From Actinoplanes sichuanensis (GTDB taxonomy: Bacteria > Actinomycetota > Actinomycetes > Mycobacteriales > Micromonosporaceae), in the NCBI RefSeq assembly GCF_033097365.1, contig NZ_AP028461.1:3534001-3598000 (forward strand): 64,000 nt of DNA, in the 5' to 3' direction. The position numbers and the translations under genes are program-made. The notes under the pieces are model-generated. The model worked only from the letters and a program-made list of their open reading frames with translations. It searched no databases and was not told the origin of the DNA. Below are positions 43,322 to 52,420 of this stretch, piece after piece (the first letter of the stretch is position 1; each line of letters starts with the position of its first letter).

Positions 43322-44781
43322 CCGCCACCGTCCCGGCCGCGCTCGCGAGCGCCGACACCACGGGTGAACCACTGCTGGCCCTGGACGACATCCAGGCCCA
43401 CATCGTGCCCGGCTTCCCCGACACCGACCAGCGGTTCGTCGGCCTGCGCCTGCCCGACGGCGACCGGTCGGGCGACGCCGCCCGGGCGATGCTGCGGGAG
43501 CTGACGCCGCTGGTCACGTCGGCCCGGGCCGGGCTCCGGCATCGGGCGTTGCGGCGCACGACGGGCGCGGCCGGCGACGGTGTGGCGGCCGCGGTCGCGT
43601 TGTCGGCCCGCTGCCTGCGGGCACTCGGCCATCCCGAACTGGCCGCCGTCGACGAGGCCCTCGGTGTCGGCATGGCCGAACGCCGGAGCCTGCGCGACCC
43701 GGCTCCGAAGAACTGGGCGGTCGGCGCCCCCGGTGCGGAGATCGACATCCTGGTGATCCTGGCCGCCGACGACGAGACGCAGCTCGCCGTCGCCGAGGCA
43801 CCGCTGCTGGACCCCGGCCACGGCCTGACCGTCGTCCATCGGGAGTCCGCGCGACGGCTGCCCGGCGACATCGAGCACTTCGGGTTCCGGGACGGGATCA
43901 GCCAGCCCAGCCTGCGCGGACTGGTCGACGCCGACACCCCGCTGGCGGCCCGCCATCCGATGCCGCCGATGCCCGACGGACGGGCCTACGCCCGCCCCGG
44001 TGACGTCCTGCTCTGGCCGGGGCAGTTCCTGTTCGGCCTACCCCGGCAGAGCAGCACGTCGGCGACCCGGCCGGCCGACCCGCGCCGGGTGCCGGACCTG
44101 GCCCGCAACGGTTCCCTGCTGGTCTACCGCAAGCTGGCCCAGGACGTGGCGGCGTTCCGCGGCGACACCGCGGCGATGGCGTCGGCGCTGTCGGTCGAGC
44201 CCGGGACGCTGCGGGCCTGGCTGGTCGGCCGCCGACCGGACGGTTCGCCGCTGTCGCGCGACGAGACCGACCCCGGGCCGGGCGAGCTGAACCACTTCGG
44301 GTACGACGACGACGTCCCGCCGGGTGCCGGGGTGCGAGGGGCACGGGCCGACCCGGACGGCGCCAGGTGTCCCCTGGCGGCCCACATCCGCAAGGTGAAC
44401 CCCCGCGACCAGGAGACCGAGCAGGGCATCCAGCAGAACACGCTGACCATGATGATCCTGCGGCGCGGCATCCCGTACGGCCCGCTCTACGAGGACGCTC
44501 CGGACGCCGAACGTGGCCTGCTGTTCCTGTGCTACCAGACCGACCTGGCCCGCCAGTTCGAACTGCTGGCGCAACGCTGGGCCAACCGGACCGACCGGCC
44601 CCGGCAGGGCCTCCCGAACGGCCTCGACATGATCATCGGCCGCACCCGGCCGGGCGACCCCCGACAGGCCCCGCTCCCGGCCGGAACGGTCTCCACCATG
44701 GTCGACTACGTGACCCCGCAGGGCGGCGCCTACCTGTTCACCCCGTCGATTCCGGCCCTGCGGGCCCTGTCCGAAGGGTGA
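43318..44781 (+). CDS. DyP-type heme peroxidase
   Basis: A 487-residue dye-decolourising peroxidase with the distal GFRDGIS motif (Asp192) and proximal heme ligand His356 in the CPLAAHIRKVNPRD region, plus Arg in the distal pocket region. The length and the extra loops match the longer class C/D-type DyPs rather than the short EfeB/encapsulin type. It oxidises aromatic or dye-like substrates with H2O2. It is translationally coupled to the unknown protein upstream; the divergent flavoprotein could supply H2O2 or modify that protein. No Tat signal is evident. Confidence 0.88.
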   Translation: MTATVPAALASADTTGEPLLALDDIQAHIVPGFPDTDQRFVGLRLPDGDRSGDAARAMLRELTPLVTSARAGLRHRALRRTTGAAGDGVAAAVALSARCLRALGHPELAAVDEALGVGMAERRSLRDPAPKNWAVGAPGAEIDILVILAADDETQLAVAEAPLLDPGHGLTVVHRESARRLPGDIEHFGFRDGISQPSLRGLVDADTPLAARHPMPPMPDGRAYARPGDVLLWPGQFLFGLPRQSSTSATRPADPRRVPDLARNGSLLVYRKLAQDVAAFRGDTAAMASALSVEPGTLRAWLVGRRPDGSPLSRDETDPGPGELNHFGYDDDVPPGAGVRGARADPDGARCPLAAHIRKVNPRDQETEQGIQQNTLTMMILRRGIPYGPLYEDAPDAERGLLFLCYQTDLARQFELLAQRWANRTDRPRQGLPNGLDMIIGRTRPGDPRQAPLPAGTVSTMVDYVTPQGGAYLFTPSIPALRALSEG

Positions 44782-44782
44782 C

Positions 44783-45910
44783 TCATCGCGCCCGGGCGGC
44801 CCGGATGCGCCAGGCGGTCGGCGGATGGGTCAGCCATCCCCACCGCGACCCCGAGCCCATCAGGTCCGCCCAGGCGCGCATGCCCGCCGGACCGGCCTGC
44901 CGGACCGCGATCCGGTCACAGGCCGACTCCGACCACCAGTACGAGGCCACCGTCACCAGCAGCCCGCCCACCGCGACGACCAGCATCGCCCGGAGATCGA
45001 AACTGAGGAGCGCACCCGTACCGAGGCCGATGAGGACGGCGGCACACATCGCCCGGATCGGCCCGTCGCGGCGGGCCAGGTGCGCCATCTCGTGCCACAG
45101 CACGAACCGCAACGCCTCCGGCTGCGCATCGAGCACCTCCGAGACGACCACCCAGCCGCGCCCGCGCCACCGGTGGCAACGATCGACTGTCGCACCCGGA
45201 TGCACCCGGATCTCCAGTTCCCGGAGCCCCAGCGCGGCCCGCAACGACCGCAGCTCGTCCGGCCCGGCCGTCATGGCCGGAATCCCCGCGAGCGCACGGC
45301 CCAGCCTGCGCCGCGCCACCAGCGCCGCGACGCCGAGCCGAAGAAGGAACGCCACGCCGGCGACCGCCACCACCATCTCCGGGCCGGACGTCTCCCAGGT
45401 CACGGCCAGAACGACAACCCCGAGGAGGAGGTACGCAAGCAGGTTCGCGATCGCGCGGGCGACCGCCCGGCCGCGCCCGGGCAGCACCTCGGCACGCGAA
45501 CCGATCTCCCCGAGCGCGACCCGGATGTCGCCGTCACCGCTCTCCCCGCAGCAGGTCCGGTGCCCGTCCAGCGCCGCGGCCAGCGCGGTCGTGTCGGAGC
45601 CCGCGTCTCGCAGCAGAGCAGCCGCACCCTCGTCGATGTCGAGAACCGCCCGAAGCAGTTCCGTCGTGGTCGTGCGATCACTGCCGTCCACGCGGGCCCG
45701 TTCGACGACGTCGGCCGCCGTCATGTAGACACGCACCGCACCGACGCCCCGAAGCCGCTCGGAGTCCAACCCCATCGCATGCCTGGCCCCGCCGTCGGCC
45801 GCACTGAGCCCGACGAGCAGGTGATAACTGTTGACCGGCTTCTCCCCCAGCCCGTGGGCGGTCTCCGCCGCAACCACGAGCGCCCGAAGCGCCTGGTCGG
45901 TCATCTTCAT
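44783..45910 (-). CDS. Clp-N/M48-type metalloprotease fusion
   Basis: A 375-residue protein. The N-terminal 115 residues resemble a Clp N-domain (MTDQALRALVVAAETAHGLGEKPVNSYHLLVGL). Two membrane helices (about residues 154-198) lead to a peptidase domain with HEMAH (His273, Glu274, His277) and a later Glu (SESACDR, Glu328), the M48/HtpX zinc ligands. A further helix pair lies at about 286-325. It may be a membrane-quality-control protease with a substrate-recognition domain; Clp-N on an M48 protease is unusual. ATG 45910 is preferred over an Arg-rich longer frame. Confidence 0.75.
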   Translation of the reverse strand: MKMTDQALRALVVAAETAHGLGEKPVNSYHLLVGLSAADGGARHAMGLDSERLRGVGAVRVYMTAADVVERARVDGSDRTTTTELLRAVLDIDEGAAALLRDAGSDTTALAAALDGHRTCCGESGDGDIRVALGEIGSRAEVLPGRGRAVARAIANLLAYLLLGVVVLAVTWETSGPEMVVAVAGVAFLLRLGVAALVARRRLGRALAGIPAMTAGPDELRSLRAALGLRELEIRVHPGATVDRCHRWRGRGWVVVSEVLDAQPEALRFVLWHEMAHLARRDGPIRAMCAAVLIGLGTGALLSFDLRAMLVVAVGGLLVTVASYWWSESACDRIAVRQAGPAGMRAWADLMGSGSRWGWLTHPPTAWRIRAARAR

Positions 45911-45974
45911 GATCCACACCCCCGGCCCGGGATGGTGCCACAATCGACGCCCGGCCGGGTACCCGCCCGCCTGT

Positions 45975-47210
45975 TCAGCCCGGCCCCGAGCCGACGTCCC
46001 CCTCGTCCCCGCCGGTCGTCTCGGCCGCGAACACCTCGTCGATCGGGCCGGACAACTCCCGCCAGCCGTCCTCCAGCGCGGTCCGGCAGCCCTCGGCAAG
46101 ACTCTCCAGATCCTCGTCGGATCCGACCGGTGTGACGAACCGCCACCACAACCATCCCTGCGACAACTGGGAGTGCGTCCAGCCGAGCTGCACGGCCGGC
46201 GTCCTGAGTCGTTCGGTCAGTCGGCTCGCCAACCGGTCCTTCGTGAAGCGATTCGCCGATTCGATCCGCACACCGACATACGGCCACGTGGAGTCGCCGT
46301 CCACCAACAGACCGGCCTCGGTCCATTGCAACGCGATCGTCGCCCGAAACGCACCGAGCCGCCAGGACGACCGGGTCAGCTCGAATGTCTGGCTGCTCCC
46401 GACGGTGAACCATTCCGACTCGGCCGCAGCCAGGATCGCGGGGTCGACACCCTCCGCACCGCGTTGCGCCGCGGCCCCGATCTCCTTCACCGCCTCGCCG
46501 CGCAGCGACGCCCACTCCTGGATCTGGCTCCAGTGGCGCAGATAGAACTTCGTCTTCTCGTCAGGCATCGCCAGTCCTCCACCGTCGAGCGTTTCCCAGA
46601 GATCCCTCGCTCCGGCCGACGAGCCGGGCGGCAACGGTGCCATCAGCCCGGCGATGTCCCGCCAGGTCAGGGTGCTCCAGCCGGCCGGGGCGTCCCGCTC
46701 ATGTCCGTCCCTGGCCAGGAACACGAGCGTGGCCGCCTCGGGCGCCCAGAGCTCGGCGAGCCGCTCGCACTGGTCGCCGTGCTGCTTGGCATTGAACTTC
46801 GCCTCGACCAGGACACAGGACCGGCCGACACGAACAACGAGATCCGCTCGGGTCTGGACGCCGTCCGCCGTGTACCGGCTCTCCTCCACCGTCACCCGAA
46901 CCCGGGCCGCCTCGTCGAACGGCAGGCCGAGCTTCTCGAAAAACCCGCGCACCACCTGGTCGCCCAGGCCGTGGTGCTCCTCCGGCCGCAGAACCCACGC
47001 CAGGCAGGTGACGAGTCTGGTCTCGAGCCGATGATCTCCGAGGACCTCCATCAACGTCCGTTTTCCGGTCCGCCACCGCCCGGCCGCCCTGATCGCGGCC
47101 GCTTCCTGGGACAACGCGGCCACCCGGCTCTCCCAGGCCGTGACCTGCGAACGATCGATCGAGTTCCACTCAGCGGTCAGTTCTCGAAGCCGCTGTTCGT
47201 CGCCGATCAC
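45975..47210 (-). CDS. PD-(D/E)XK nuclease-superfamily protein
   Basis: A 411-residue protein with a PD-(D/E)XK core: Asp123 (TRADLVV), Glu136 and Lys138 (VLVEAKFN), and an upstream Glu63 (HRLETRLV). This matches the PD-(D/E)XK nuclease family, where the fold is often found in defence or repair proteins of unknown target. The C-terminal half (about 200 residues, SQIQEWASLRGEAVKEIG, TKDRLASRLTERLR) may recognise a partner or DNA. GTG 47210. It lies between a methyltransferase and the metalloprotease on the same strand with about 60-nt gaps. Confidence 0.78.
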   Translation of the reverse strand: MIGDEQRLRELTAEWNSIDRSQVTAWESRVAALSQEAAAIRAAGRWRTGKRTLMEVLGDHRLETRLVTCLAWVLRPEEHHGLGDQVVRGFFEKLGLPFDEAARVRVTVEESRYTADGVQTRADLVVRVGRSCVLVEAKFNAKQHGDQCERLAELWAPEAATLVFLARDGHERDAPAGWSTLTWRDIAGLMAPLPPGSSAGARDLWETLDGGGLAMPDEKTKFYLRHWSQIQEWASLRGEAVKEIGAAAQRGAEGVDPAILAAAESEWFTVGSSQTFELTRSSWRLGAFRATIALQWTEAGLLVDGDSTWPYVGVRIESANRFTKDRLASRLTERLRTPAVQLGWTHSQLSQGWLWWRFVTPVGSDEDLESLAEGCRTALEDGWRELSGPIDEVFAAETTGGDEGDVGSGPG

Positions 47211-47268
47211 GGCGGCAATGCTTCCAGGCCCGGACCGACGGCAGAATCAGCCCATCGTCTGAAGTCGA

Positions 47269-48027
47269 TCAGACTCGGCGGGCGAGGTGGACGAAGATGT
47301 CGGCGATCAATTCGACGGTGGCCGGAAGGGTGTTCTCGATCCGGCGGAAGACCTCGGCACGCGTCGGCGGCGGCAGTTCCAGATATGCCGAGATGGTGGA
47401 CAGGTGGCCGACGAAATCGGCGGCGGTCATCGTCGATCGGCGTGGGAGCACATGCTGTCGCACGTCGGTGAAGTACGGCGACTGCCGCAGCTCGGTGCCG
47501 GGCCATTGCATGGCCTCGCCCTCCGGAGTGCCGTCCGGTGACGGGACCTCGTCGGAGTCCAGGAACGGCGCCCGGGCCGCCCGGACCGCCTCCTCGATCG
47601 TCGGATCGGCCAGTCGGATCGGCCCGCCGAACGACGCGAAAACCCCGCCCGGCGCCAGCCATCCGGCGACCCGTGGCCACCGACCCTCCGGTTTCGTCCA
47701 GTGCAGAGAAGCGGCGGCGAAAACCAGATCGAAGCTTTCCACGGTACGGACGTCCTCGAATGCCGCGCGCACCGGCGACACCTGCTCCGGGACGTGTTTA
47801 CGCAGCTCAGCAAGCATGTCAGGATCAGGTTCGGTGGCTACCACAGCGACCCCGTGGCTCGCGAACAGCCGGGTCGCCTTGCCGGTCCCCGCGCCGATCT
47901 CCAGGGCCCGTTGCAGCGGCCGGTCCGCGTAACCGGCGACGAGATCGAACAGCTCATCCGGATAGCCGGGACGGAACCGTTCATAGGTTTCCGCCACCGC
48001 GCCGAACGTCAGCGCACGATTCGACAT
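47269..48027 (-). CDS. class I SAM-dependent methyltransferase
   Basis: A 252-residue methyltransferase with the YERFRPGYP start, motif I ALEIGAGTGKATRLF (about residues 41-55), motif II ATEPDPDMLAELRKH and FDLVFAAASLHW (motif IV). This is the trans-aconitate/UbiE-like group acting on small molecules. ATG 48027. Starts 4 nt after the mannosyltransferase stop, so translation is coupled. The substrate is unknown. Confidence 0.85.
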   Translation of the reverse strand: MSNRALTFGAVAETYERFRPGYPDELFDLVAGYADRPLQRALEIGAGTGKATRLFASHGVAVVATEPDPDMLAELRKHVPEQVSPVRAAFEDVRTVESFDLVFAAASLHWTKPEGRWPRVAGWLAPGGVFASFGGPIRLADPTIEEAVRAARAPFLDSDEVPSPDGTPEGEAMQWPGTELRQSPYFTDVRQHVLPRRSTMTAADFVGHLSTISAYLELPPPTRAEVFRRIENTLPATVELIADIFVHLARRV

Positions 48028-48031
48028 GGCC

Positions 48032-49249
48032 TCAGATCGCCTGTCCGGAGATGAACGGCAGCCAGCCCGCATACCAGCCGGACAACAGCGAGATCGCGCC
48101 CAGCACGATCCACAGGTCCCGGTTGGACATCTTGGCCAGCAGGAACGCCGGAACCAGCAGTATCGGGAACGCGGGCAGCAGATGCCGCCCGGCCATCGAC
48201 ATGTGCGTGTGCGACAGGGTGGCCAAAATCAGCATCGCCGCCGCGAACACCGTCAACGGCCACGGTGCGCGCGGCACCAGCAGCGCGAACATCACCACGA
48301 ACGCGACGATGATGAGCAGCGACAGCACCCGGATCGGCTTGTCGGCGTTGTCCCCGTCGACGCCGAAGAGGATGTCGGTGGACATGTTCCAGGTGTTCTC
48401 GCCGTAGTCGAAACGGGCGCCGAACGTGTTGTCGTGAATGCTGGTGTACTTGTCGAAACCGCCCAGCCGTGCGGCGGCGAACGCGAAGTAGGCGAGCAGC
48501 CCGGCCGGTGCGAGCGCGATCGCCGCGTACGGCCGCCAGCCGCCTCTGCGTTGGATGACCGCGACCAGGGCGGCCAGGGCGACCGTGCCGATCAGGGCGG
48601 TCGCGGTCGGCCGGCTCAGGCCGCTGAGCCCGGCCAGCAGACCGGCGATCAGCCAGCGTTCCTTGAGCACCGCGTACAGCGCCCAGGCGGCCAGCGCGGT
48701 GAACAGCGACTCGGTGAACGCGCCGTTCTGCGTCATCGCGGCGGGCGCCACCGCCCACACCGCGACCAGCATGAGGCCGACCCGGTGCCCGCGGACGTGC
48801 CGTCCGATCAGGTAGAGACCCCAGGCGGCCGCGATGGCCGACACGAAGGACACGATCATGCAGGCGGTGGCCGGCGAGATGAAGGGGAGGTACGTCAGAG
48901 GCCGCGCCAGGAACGGGTAGAGCGGGAAGAACGCCAGCCGCAACTCGTACGGCACTCCGTCCTCGTCGACCGCGCCGACCGGCCCGCCCAGCCCACTGCC
49001 GGCGATCTTGGTGTACCAGCGCCCGTCCCACGACACGAGCGCGTCCCAGAACGAGGTGAACCCGCGCCACTGGTTGCCGATCGTCCCGTCCGGATAGACG
49101 TCGCGGTCCGGGTCCAGCGCGTGCGCGTGGCTGCCCAGCACGTACATCACTTCGAGGCTGGTCAGCCGGATCAACAGGTACAGGCCGATCGCGGGCGACG
49201 CGGCGATCGCCGAGGCACGCAGCCGCGCCTTCCAGCCGACCGGGGTCAC
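48032..49249 (-). CDS. PIG-V-like mannosyltransferase (GT-C)
   Basis: A polytopic membrane protein, about 405 residues with the start chosen, and ten or more helices. It carries the early extracytoplasmic WDGRWYTKIAGSG motif (Asp probably catalytic) and FFPLYPFLARPL, both typical of GT-C mannosyltransferases of the PIG-V type, which use polyprenyl-phosphate-mannose to modify glycolipids or proteins. The start is uncertain: GTG 49249 is proposed, while AGGAAGG near 49320 is not followed by a standard start in this frame. A CebR-like palindrome lies upstream. Confidence 0.8.
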   Translation of the reverse strand: MTPVGWKARLRASAIAASPAIGLYLLIRLTSLEVMYVLGSHAHALDPDRDVYPDGTIGNQWRGFTSFWDALVSWDGRWYTKIAGSGLGGPVGAVDEDGVPYELRLAFFPLYPFLARPLTYLPFISPATACMIVSFVSAIAAAWGLYLIGRHVRGHRVGLMLVAVWAVAPAAMTQNGAFTESLFTALAAWALYAVLKERWLIAGLLAGLSGLSRPTATALIGTVALAALVAVIQRRGGWRPYAAIALAPAGLLAYFAFAAARLGGFDKYTSIHDNTFGARFDYGENTWNMSTDILFGVDGDNADKPIRVLSLLIIVAFVVMFALLVPRAPWPLTVFAAAMLILATLSHTHMSMAGRHLLPAFPILLVPAFLLAKMSNRDLWIVLGAISLLSGWYAGWLPFISGQAI

Positions 49250-49333
49250 GGCCTGAGAGGTGTCCGTCCCGGTTCTGTCCGCACGGACCGACGCTACGTC
49301 AGAAATGGGAACGTCCTTCCTAGTGGAGCCGCC

Positions 49334-49345
49334 GGGAGCGCTCCC
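49334..49345. promoter_or_regulatory. CebR/LacI-type operator-like palindrome
   Basis: GGGAGCGCTCCC is a perfect 12-bp palindrome identical to the core of the actinobacterial CebR/CelR operator TGGGAGCGCTCCCA. The flanking C and G replace the T and A. It lies 85 bp before the proposed mannosyltransferase start. No LacI-family gene is nearby. Confidence 0.45.
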
Positions 49346-49496
49346 GCCATTGTCGCCCCGAGGGGGGCTTCGGCACACTACCGCGCCGTGTCGACCCGCC
49401 TCCAGAACACCTCGGGCAGCGCCTCGACCGCACCGCTGCGTCATACCGGCCGACACCGGAACACCACACCGAGTTTCGGTACGCCATGCTGTCCCG

Positions 49497-50198
49497 GTGC
49501 CCGACGACGACACCGCCTCGATGCGCCTGCACCCGGGTGAGCCGGAGGCGACCGGCTGGCGGGTGACCCCGTTGGCCGCGATCGTCGACCGGCTGCGCGC
49601 GGCGTCACCGGGCGTCGGCGGCCGCCCGCGGGTGGTCGCGATCGACGGCCGGGGCGGCTCGGGCAAGACGACCCTGGCCGACCGTCTGGTCGCTGCCGTA
49701 CCGGACTCGGCGGTGGTGCACACCGACGACATCGCCTGGCACCACGCCTACTTCGACTGGGGTGGCCAGCTCGCCGACCATGTGCTGAAACCGCTGCACC
49801 GGGGCGCGCCGGTCGATCACCGCCCGGCCGCCTGGATCGACCGCCGGCGACCGGGATCGATCATCGTGCCGGCCGGTCTGGACTTCGTCTGGGTGGAGGG
49901 CACCGGCGTCCTTCGCGACGAACTGTCGCCATGGCTGGACGCCTCGATCTACCTGCAGGGCGACCTCGACGATCAGGACCGGCTTCTGCTCGCCCGTGAC
50001 GGAGACTCGCCCGAGCAGCGCGCACACGTGGCGGGCTGGCTGCGGGAGGAGCTGCCGTTCCTGCTGCGGGAACGACCGTGGGCACGGGCCACCGTGGTCG
50101 CCGCCGGTCCGGCACGGATGCCGTACGACCCGTACACCGAATTGGTCGTCGCCTCCGCACCCGGCCGACAGGCCGATGGCGCCACCCGCGGAGGGTGA
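49497..50198 (+). CDS. uridine-kinase-like P-loop kinase
   Basis: A 233-residue protein with Walker A GRGGSGKTTLADRL (about residues 50-63), the acceptor-site DDIAWHHAYFDW, and a lid/Arg region LLARDGDSPEQRAH. The layout matches actinobacterial uridine kinase/(d)NMP kinase-like proteins that phosphorylate a nucleoside or small alcohol. GTG 49497 is chosen; ATG 49521 in frame also possible. It is divergent from the mannosyltransferase. Confidence 0.8.
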   Translation: MPDDDTASMRLHPGEPEATGWRVTPLAAIVDRLRAASPGVGGRPRVVAIDGRGGSGKTTLADRLVAAVPDSAVVHTDDIAWHHAYFDWGGQLADHVLKPLHRGAPVDHRPAAWIDRRRPGSIIVPAGLDFVWVEGTGVLRDELSPWLDASIYLQGDLDDQDRLLLARDGDSPEQRAHVAGWLREELPFLLRERPWARATVVAAGPARMPYDPYTELVVASAPGRQADGATRGG

Positions 50199-50212
50199 CG
50201 CCATCTCATCGA

Positions 50213-50456
50213 TCAGTCCCGCACGTAGTAGTGCCCGTTGGTGTCGTCATACCGGCCGCCGCCTCGGCAGCACCGGCGGAAACCGCCGCCCGGAGCGGCA
50301 CGGGCACGGGTCGTTCCCGCCCAGTTTCTCGATCAGCTCGGTGTCGACGCCGACCCTACGGTCGCCGCGTTTGACCTGCGTCTCGCTAGAGGGAACCCCT
50401 TACGCCGTTTGCTGGTCGGCTCAAAAGGACGCCTCGGCGTCGTAGTCGGTGTACAT
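50213..50456 (-). pseudogene. SEC-C motif gene broken by three frameshifts
   Basis: Reading from ATG 50456 (GAGGAGG upstream) gives MYTDYDAEASF and then a stop at a TTTT run. Shifts at three short runs (one T too many near 50422, one G too few near 50396, one C too many near 50279) join the pieces into a small protein with [32 protein letters not shown] and a closing YYVRD. NDPCPC...CC is the SEC-C zinc motif found in SecA tails and small adaptor proteins. It is a decayed gene or the result of indel errors in the sequence. The predicted intact size is about 80 residues. Confidence 0.6.
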
Positions 50457-50604
50457 GGCTGCCTCCTCGGTCGATGTGGCGCCCAGGAAGTTACCGGGGC
50501 CGCCGTTGTGCCGCGACCGAGTTTCGGTCGGGCGCGGATCCGCGCGATGGCGGGATTACCATCGAGATCCGGCCGCCGGGGGCGGCGGTGCTCGTGACGG
50601 AGGT

Positions 50605-51240
50605 GTGCTCATTCCAGGTCTGGTCCGGGTCGTTCCGACTGAGCGGTGGCAGCTTGCCCTGGAGTTCGATTCCGGCGAGGTGCGGCTCTTCGACTCTTCG
50701 GTGGCCCGGCTGCAGCGGGAGCGGCCGGATCACGATTGGTCGATGCTCGCGTCGCCGGAGAGGTTCAAGCATCTCGAGTTCGACGCGGGGCGGGTGTGGT
50801 GGCCCGGCGGGCATGTCCTCGAGGCGGATCATCTGTTCACGGCGTCGGCTCCGCTGGCCGGGCGGGAGCTGGAGAACCATCTGTTGCGGGTGGCGTTCCG
50901 GAATCAGGCGCCCACCCCGGAGCACCCGACCCATCACGTCTACTACGTGTGTGTGGTGCCGTTCGGGGCGCGACCGTTTCTGATCGGTGAGTCGATAAAC
51001 GGCGGGCACGGTGAGATGGGCGGGTCGGCTTCGTTGGCCCTGGCCGAGCTGAAGGCGTGGCGGGGCTGGCAGGAGCATTTCGAGTTGTCCGGCTGCGGCT
51101 GGGCCGTGCCGATGATCGGATCTGACGAGCGGTCGAGCGTCGACGCCATCGTGCGCGAGGTGTGCCGGCGAGCCGACACCGACGAGTCCGACACGGTCGG
51201 TTACGACTGGAAGAAGCGGCACCCCACCGGTCCGGCGTAG
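50605..51240 (+). CDS. DUF2442-like N-terminus, hypothetical protein
   Basis: A 211-residue protein. Residues 5-75 resemble DUF2442 (RVVPTERWQLALEFDSGEVRLFD, FKHLEFDAGRVWWPGG), a small beta-rich domain common near toxin-antitoxin genes. The rest (LIGESINGGHGEMGGSASLALAELKAWRGWQEHFELSG) is of unknown family. The start is uncertain: GTG 50605 sits too close to its GGAGG. It is followed closely by the convergent alcohol dehydrogenase gene. Confidence 0.55.
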   Translation: MLIPGLVRVVPTERWQLALEFDSGEVRLFDSSVARLQRERPDHDWSMLASPERFKHLEFDAGRVWWPGGHVLEADHLFTASAPLAGRELENHLLRVAFRNQAPTPEHPTHHVYYVCVVPFGARPFLIGESINGGHGEMGGSASLALAELKAWRGWQEHFELSGCGWAVPMIGSDERSSVDAIVREVCRRADTDESDTVGYDWKKRHPTGPA

Positions 51241-51262
51241 CGCCGCCTCGCTCCGCGGCTCG

Positions 51263-52420
51263 CTACGTGGTGGCTCGGGACGGGTCGACCAGGATCTTCG
51301 CGTGGTGGTCGGCCTTCGCGAGTTCGTCGAAGGCCTCGGCCACACCGTCCAGGCCGACGACGCCGGTCAGCAGTGGGCGCGGGTCGATGCGGCGGTGGGC
51401 GACCATCTGCAGGGCCTCGCGGAACTCGGCCGGGTCGTAGCAGAACGAGAACCGCAGGTCGACCTCCTTGTTGCTCGCCATCGTGGGCCGGAACGTGTCG
51501 GGTTGCATGCAGACGCCGACGACGACGATCCGGGACCGGAACGGGGCGTGGGTGACGATGTCCTCGATGACGCCGGGCAGGCCGACGCATTCGAACACGA
51601 CGGCGCCGCGGGGGCCGGCCCCGAACCGTTGGGCGGTCCGCATCACCGTCCACCACGGCACCCCGCGGACCTTACGCAGGTCACGCAGCGCGGTGAGGCC
51701 GGCGCCGTAGAGGTCGGTGGCCGAGGTGACCAGTCCGGGATCGCCGTCGATCACCGACCACGGGGTCTGGACGGTCGGGTCGACGACCACGTCGGCGCCG
51801 CAGGTCCGGGCCAGGTCGCGTCGGGCCTCGGTGAAGTCGGCGGCGACGACCCGCCGTACCCCCGCGGCTTTGAGCATCAGGATGACGGCCAGGCCGATCG
51901 GACCGCATCCGATGACCACCGCGGTGTCGTTCTTCGCGACGTCGCCGCGCCGGACCGCATGATGGGCGACGGCGAGGGGTTCGGTGAGGGCGGCGAGGCC
52001 GGGTTCGACGCCGGCGGGCACCGGCATGGTCGCGTCTTCGGAGACGAGGACGTATTCGGCGTACGCGCCGGGCGCCCGCTCGGACATGCCGGTCATGTGC
52101 ACCTCGTCGCCGTGTTTGATCAGCGGCAGCGAGACGACGAGTTGTCCGGGCCGCCAGCGGCGCAGGCAGCCGGGCCCGTACGCGTCGACGGTTCCGGCGA
52201 ACTCGTGTCCCATCACGACGTGGTGCGGGCGGCGCATGAAGTCCGGGTAGCCGACTTCGGCGGCGACGTCGGCGCTGGCTTCGGCGTCGTGGCGCACGTG
52301 CAGGTCGGAGCCGCAGATGCCGGTGCGGGACACCCGCAGCCGGATCTGTCCGGCGCCGGGTTCCGGTAGTGGGACGTCGGTGACCTGAAGGTTTCCGTCG
52401 TGGACGACGACTGCTCTCAT
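51263..52420 (-). CDS. zinc-dependent alcohol dehydrogenase
   Basis: A 385-residue medium-chain dehydrogenase. It has the catalytic-zinc motif GICGSDLHVRH, the GHEFAG motif, a Rossmann GCGPIGLAVILML for NAD(P), and TEPLAVAHHAV. A roughly 50-residue insertion follows the nucleotide-binding region (VDPTVQTPWSVIDGD to WTVMRTAQRFG). The first codon overlaps the upstream monooxygenase stop (ATGA), so the two enzymes are translationally coupled: the dehydrogenase may act on the alcohol or ketone made or used by the monooxygenase. Confidence 0.85.
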   Translation of the reverse strand: MRAVVVHDGNLQVTDVPLPEPGAGQIRLRVSRTGICGSDLHVRHDAEASADVAAEVGYPDFMRRPHHVVMGHEFAGTVDAYGPGCLRRWRPGQLVVSLPLIKHGDEVHMTGMSERAPGAYAEYVLVSEDATMPVPAGVEPGLAALTEPLAVAHHAVRRGDVAKNDTAVVIGCGPIGLAVILMLKAAGVRRVVAADFTEARRDLARTCGADVVVDPTVQTPWSVIDGDPGLVTSATDLYGAGLTALRDLRKVRGVPWWTVMRTAQRFGAGPRGAVVFECVGLPGVIEDIVTHAPFRSRIVVVGVCMQPDTFRPTMASNKEVDLRFSFCYDPAEFREALQMVAHRRIDPRPLLTGVVGLDGVAEAFDELAKADHHAKILVDPSRATT

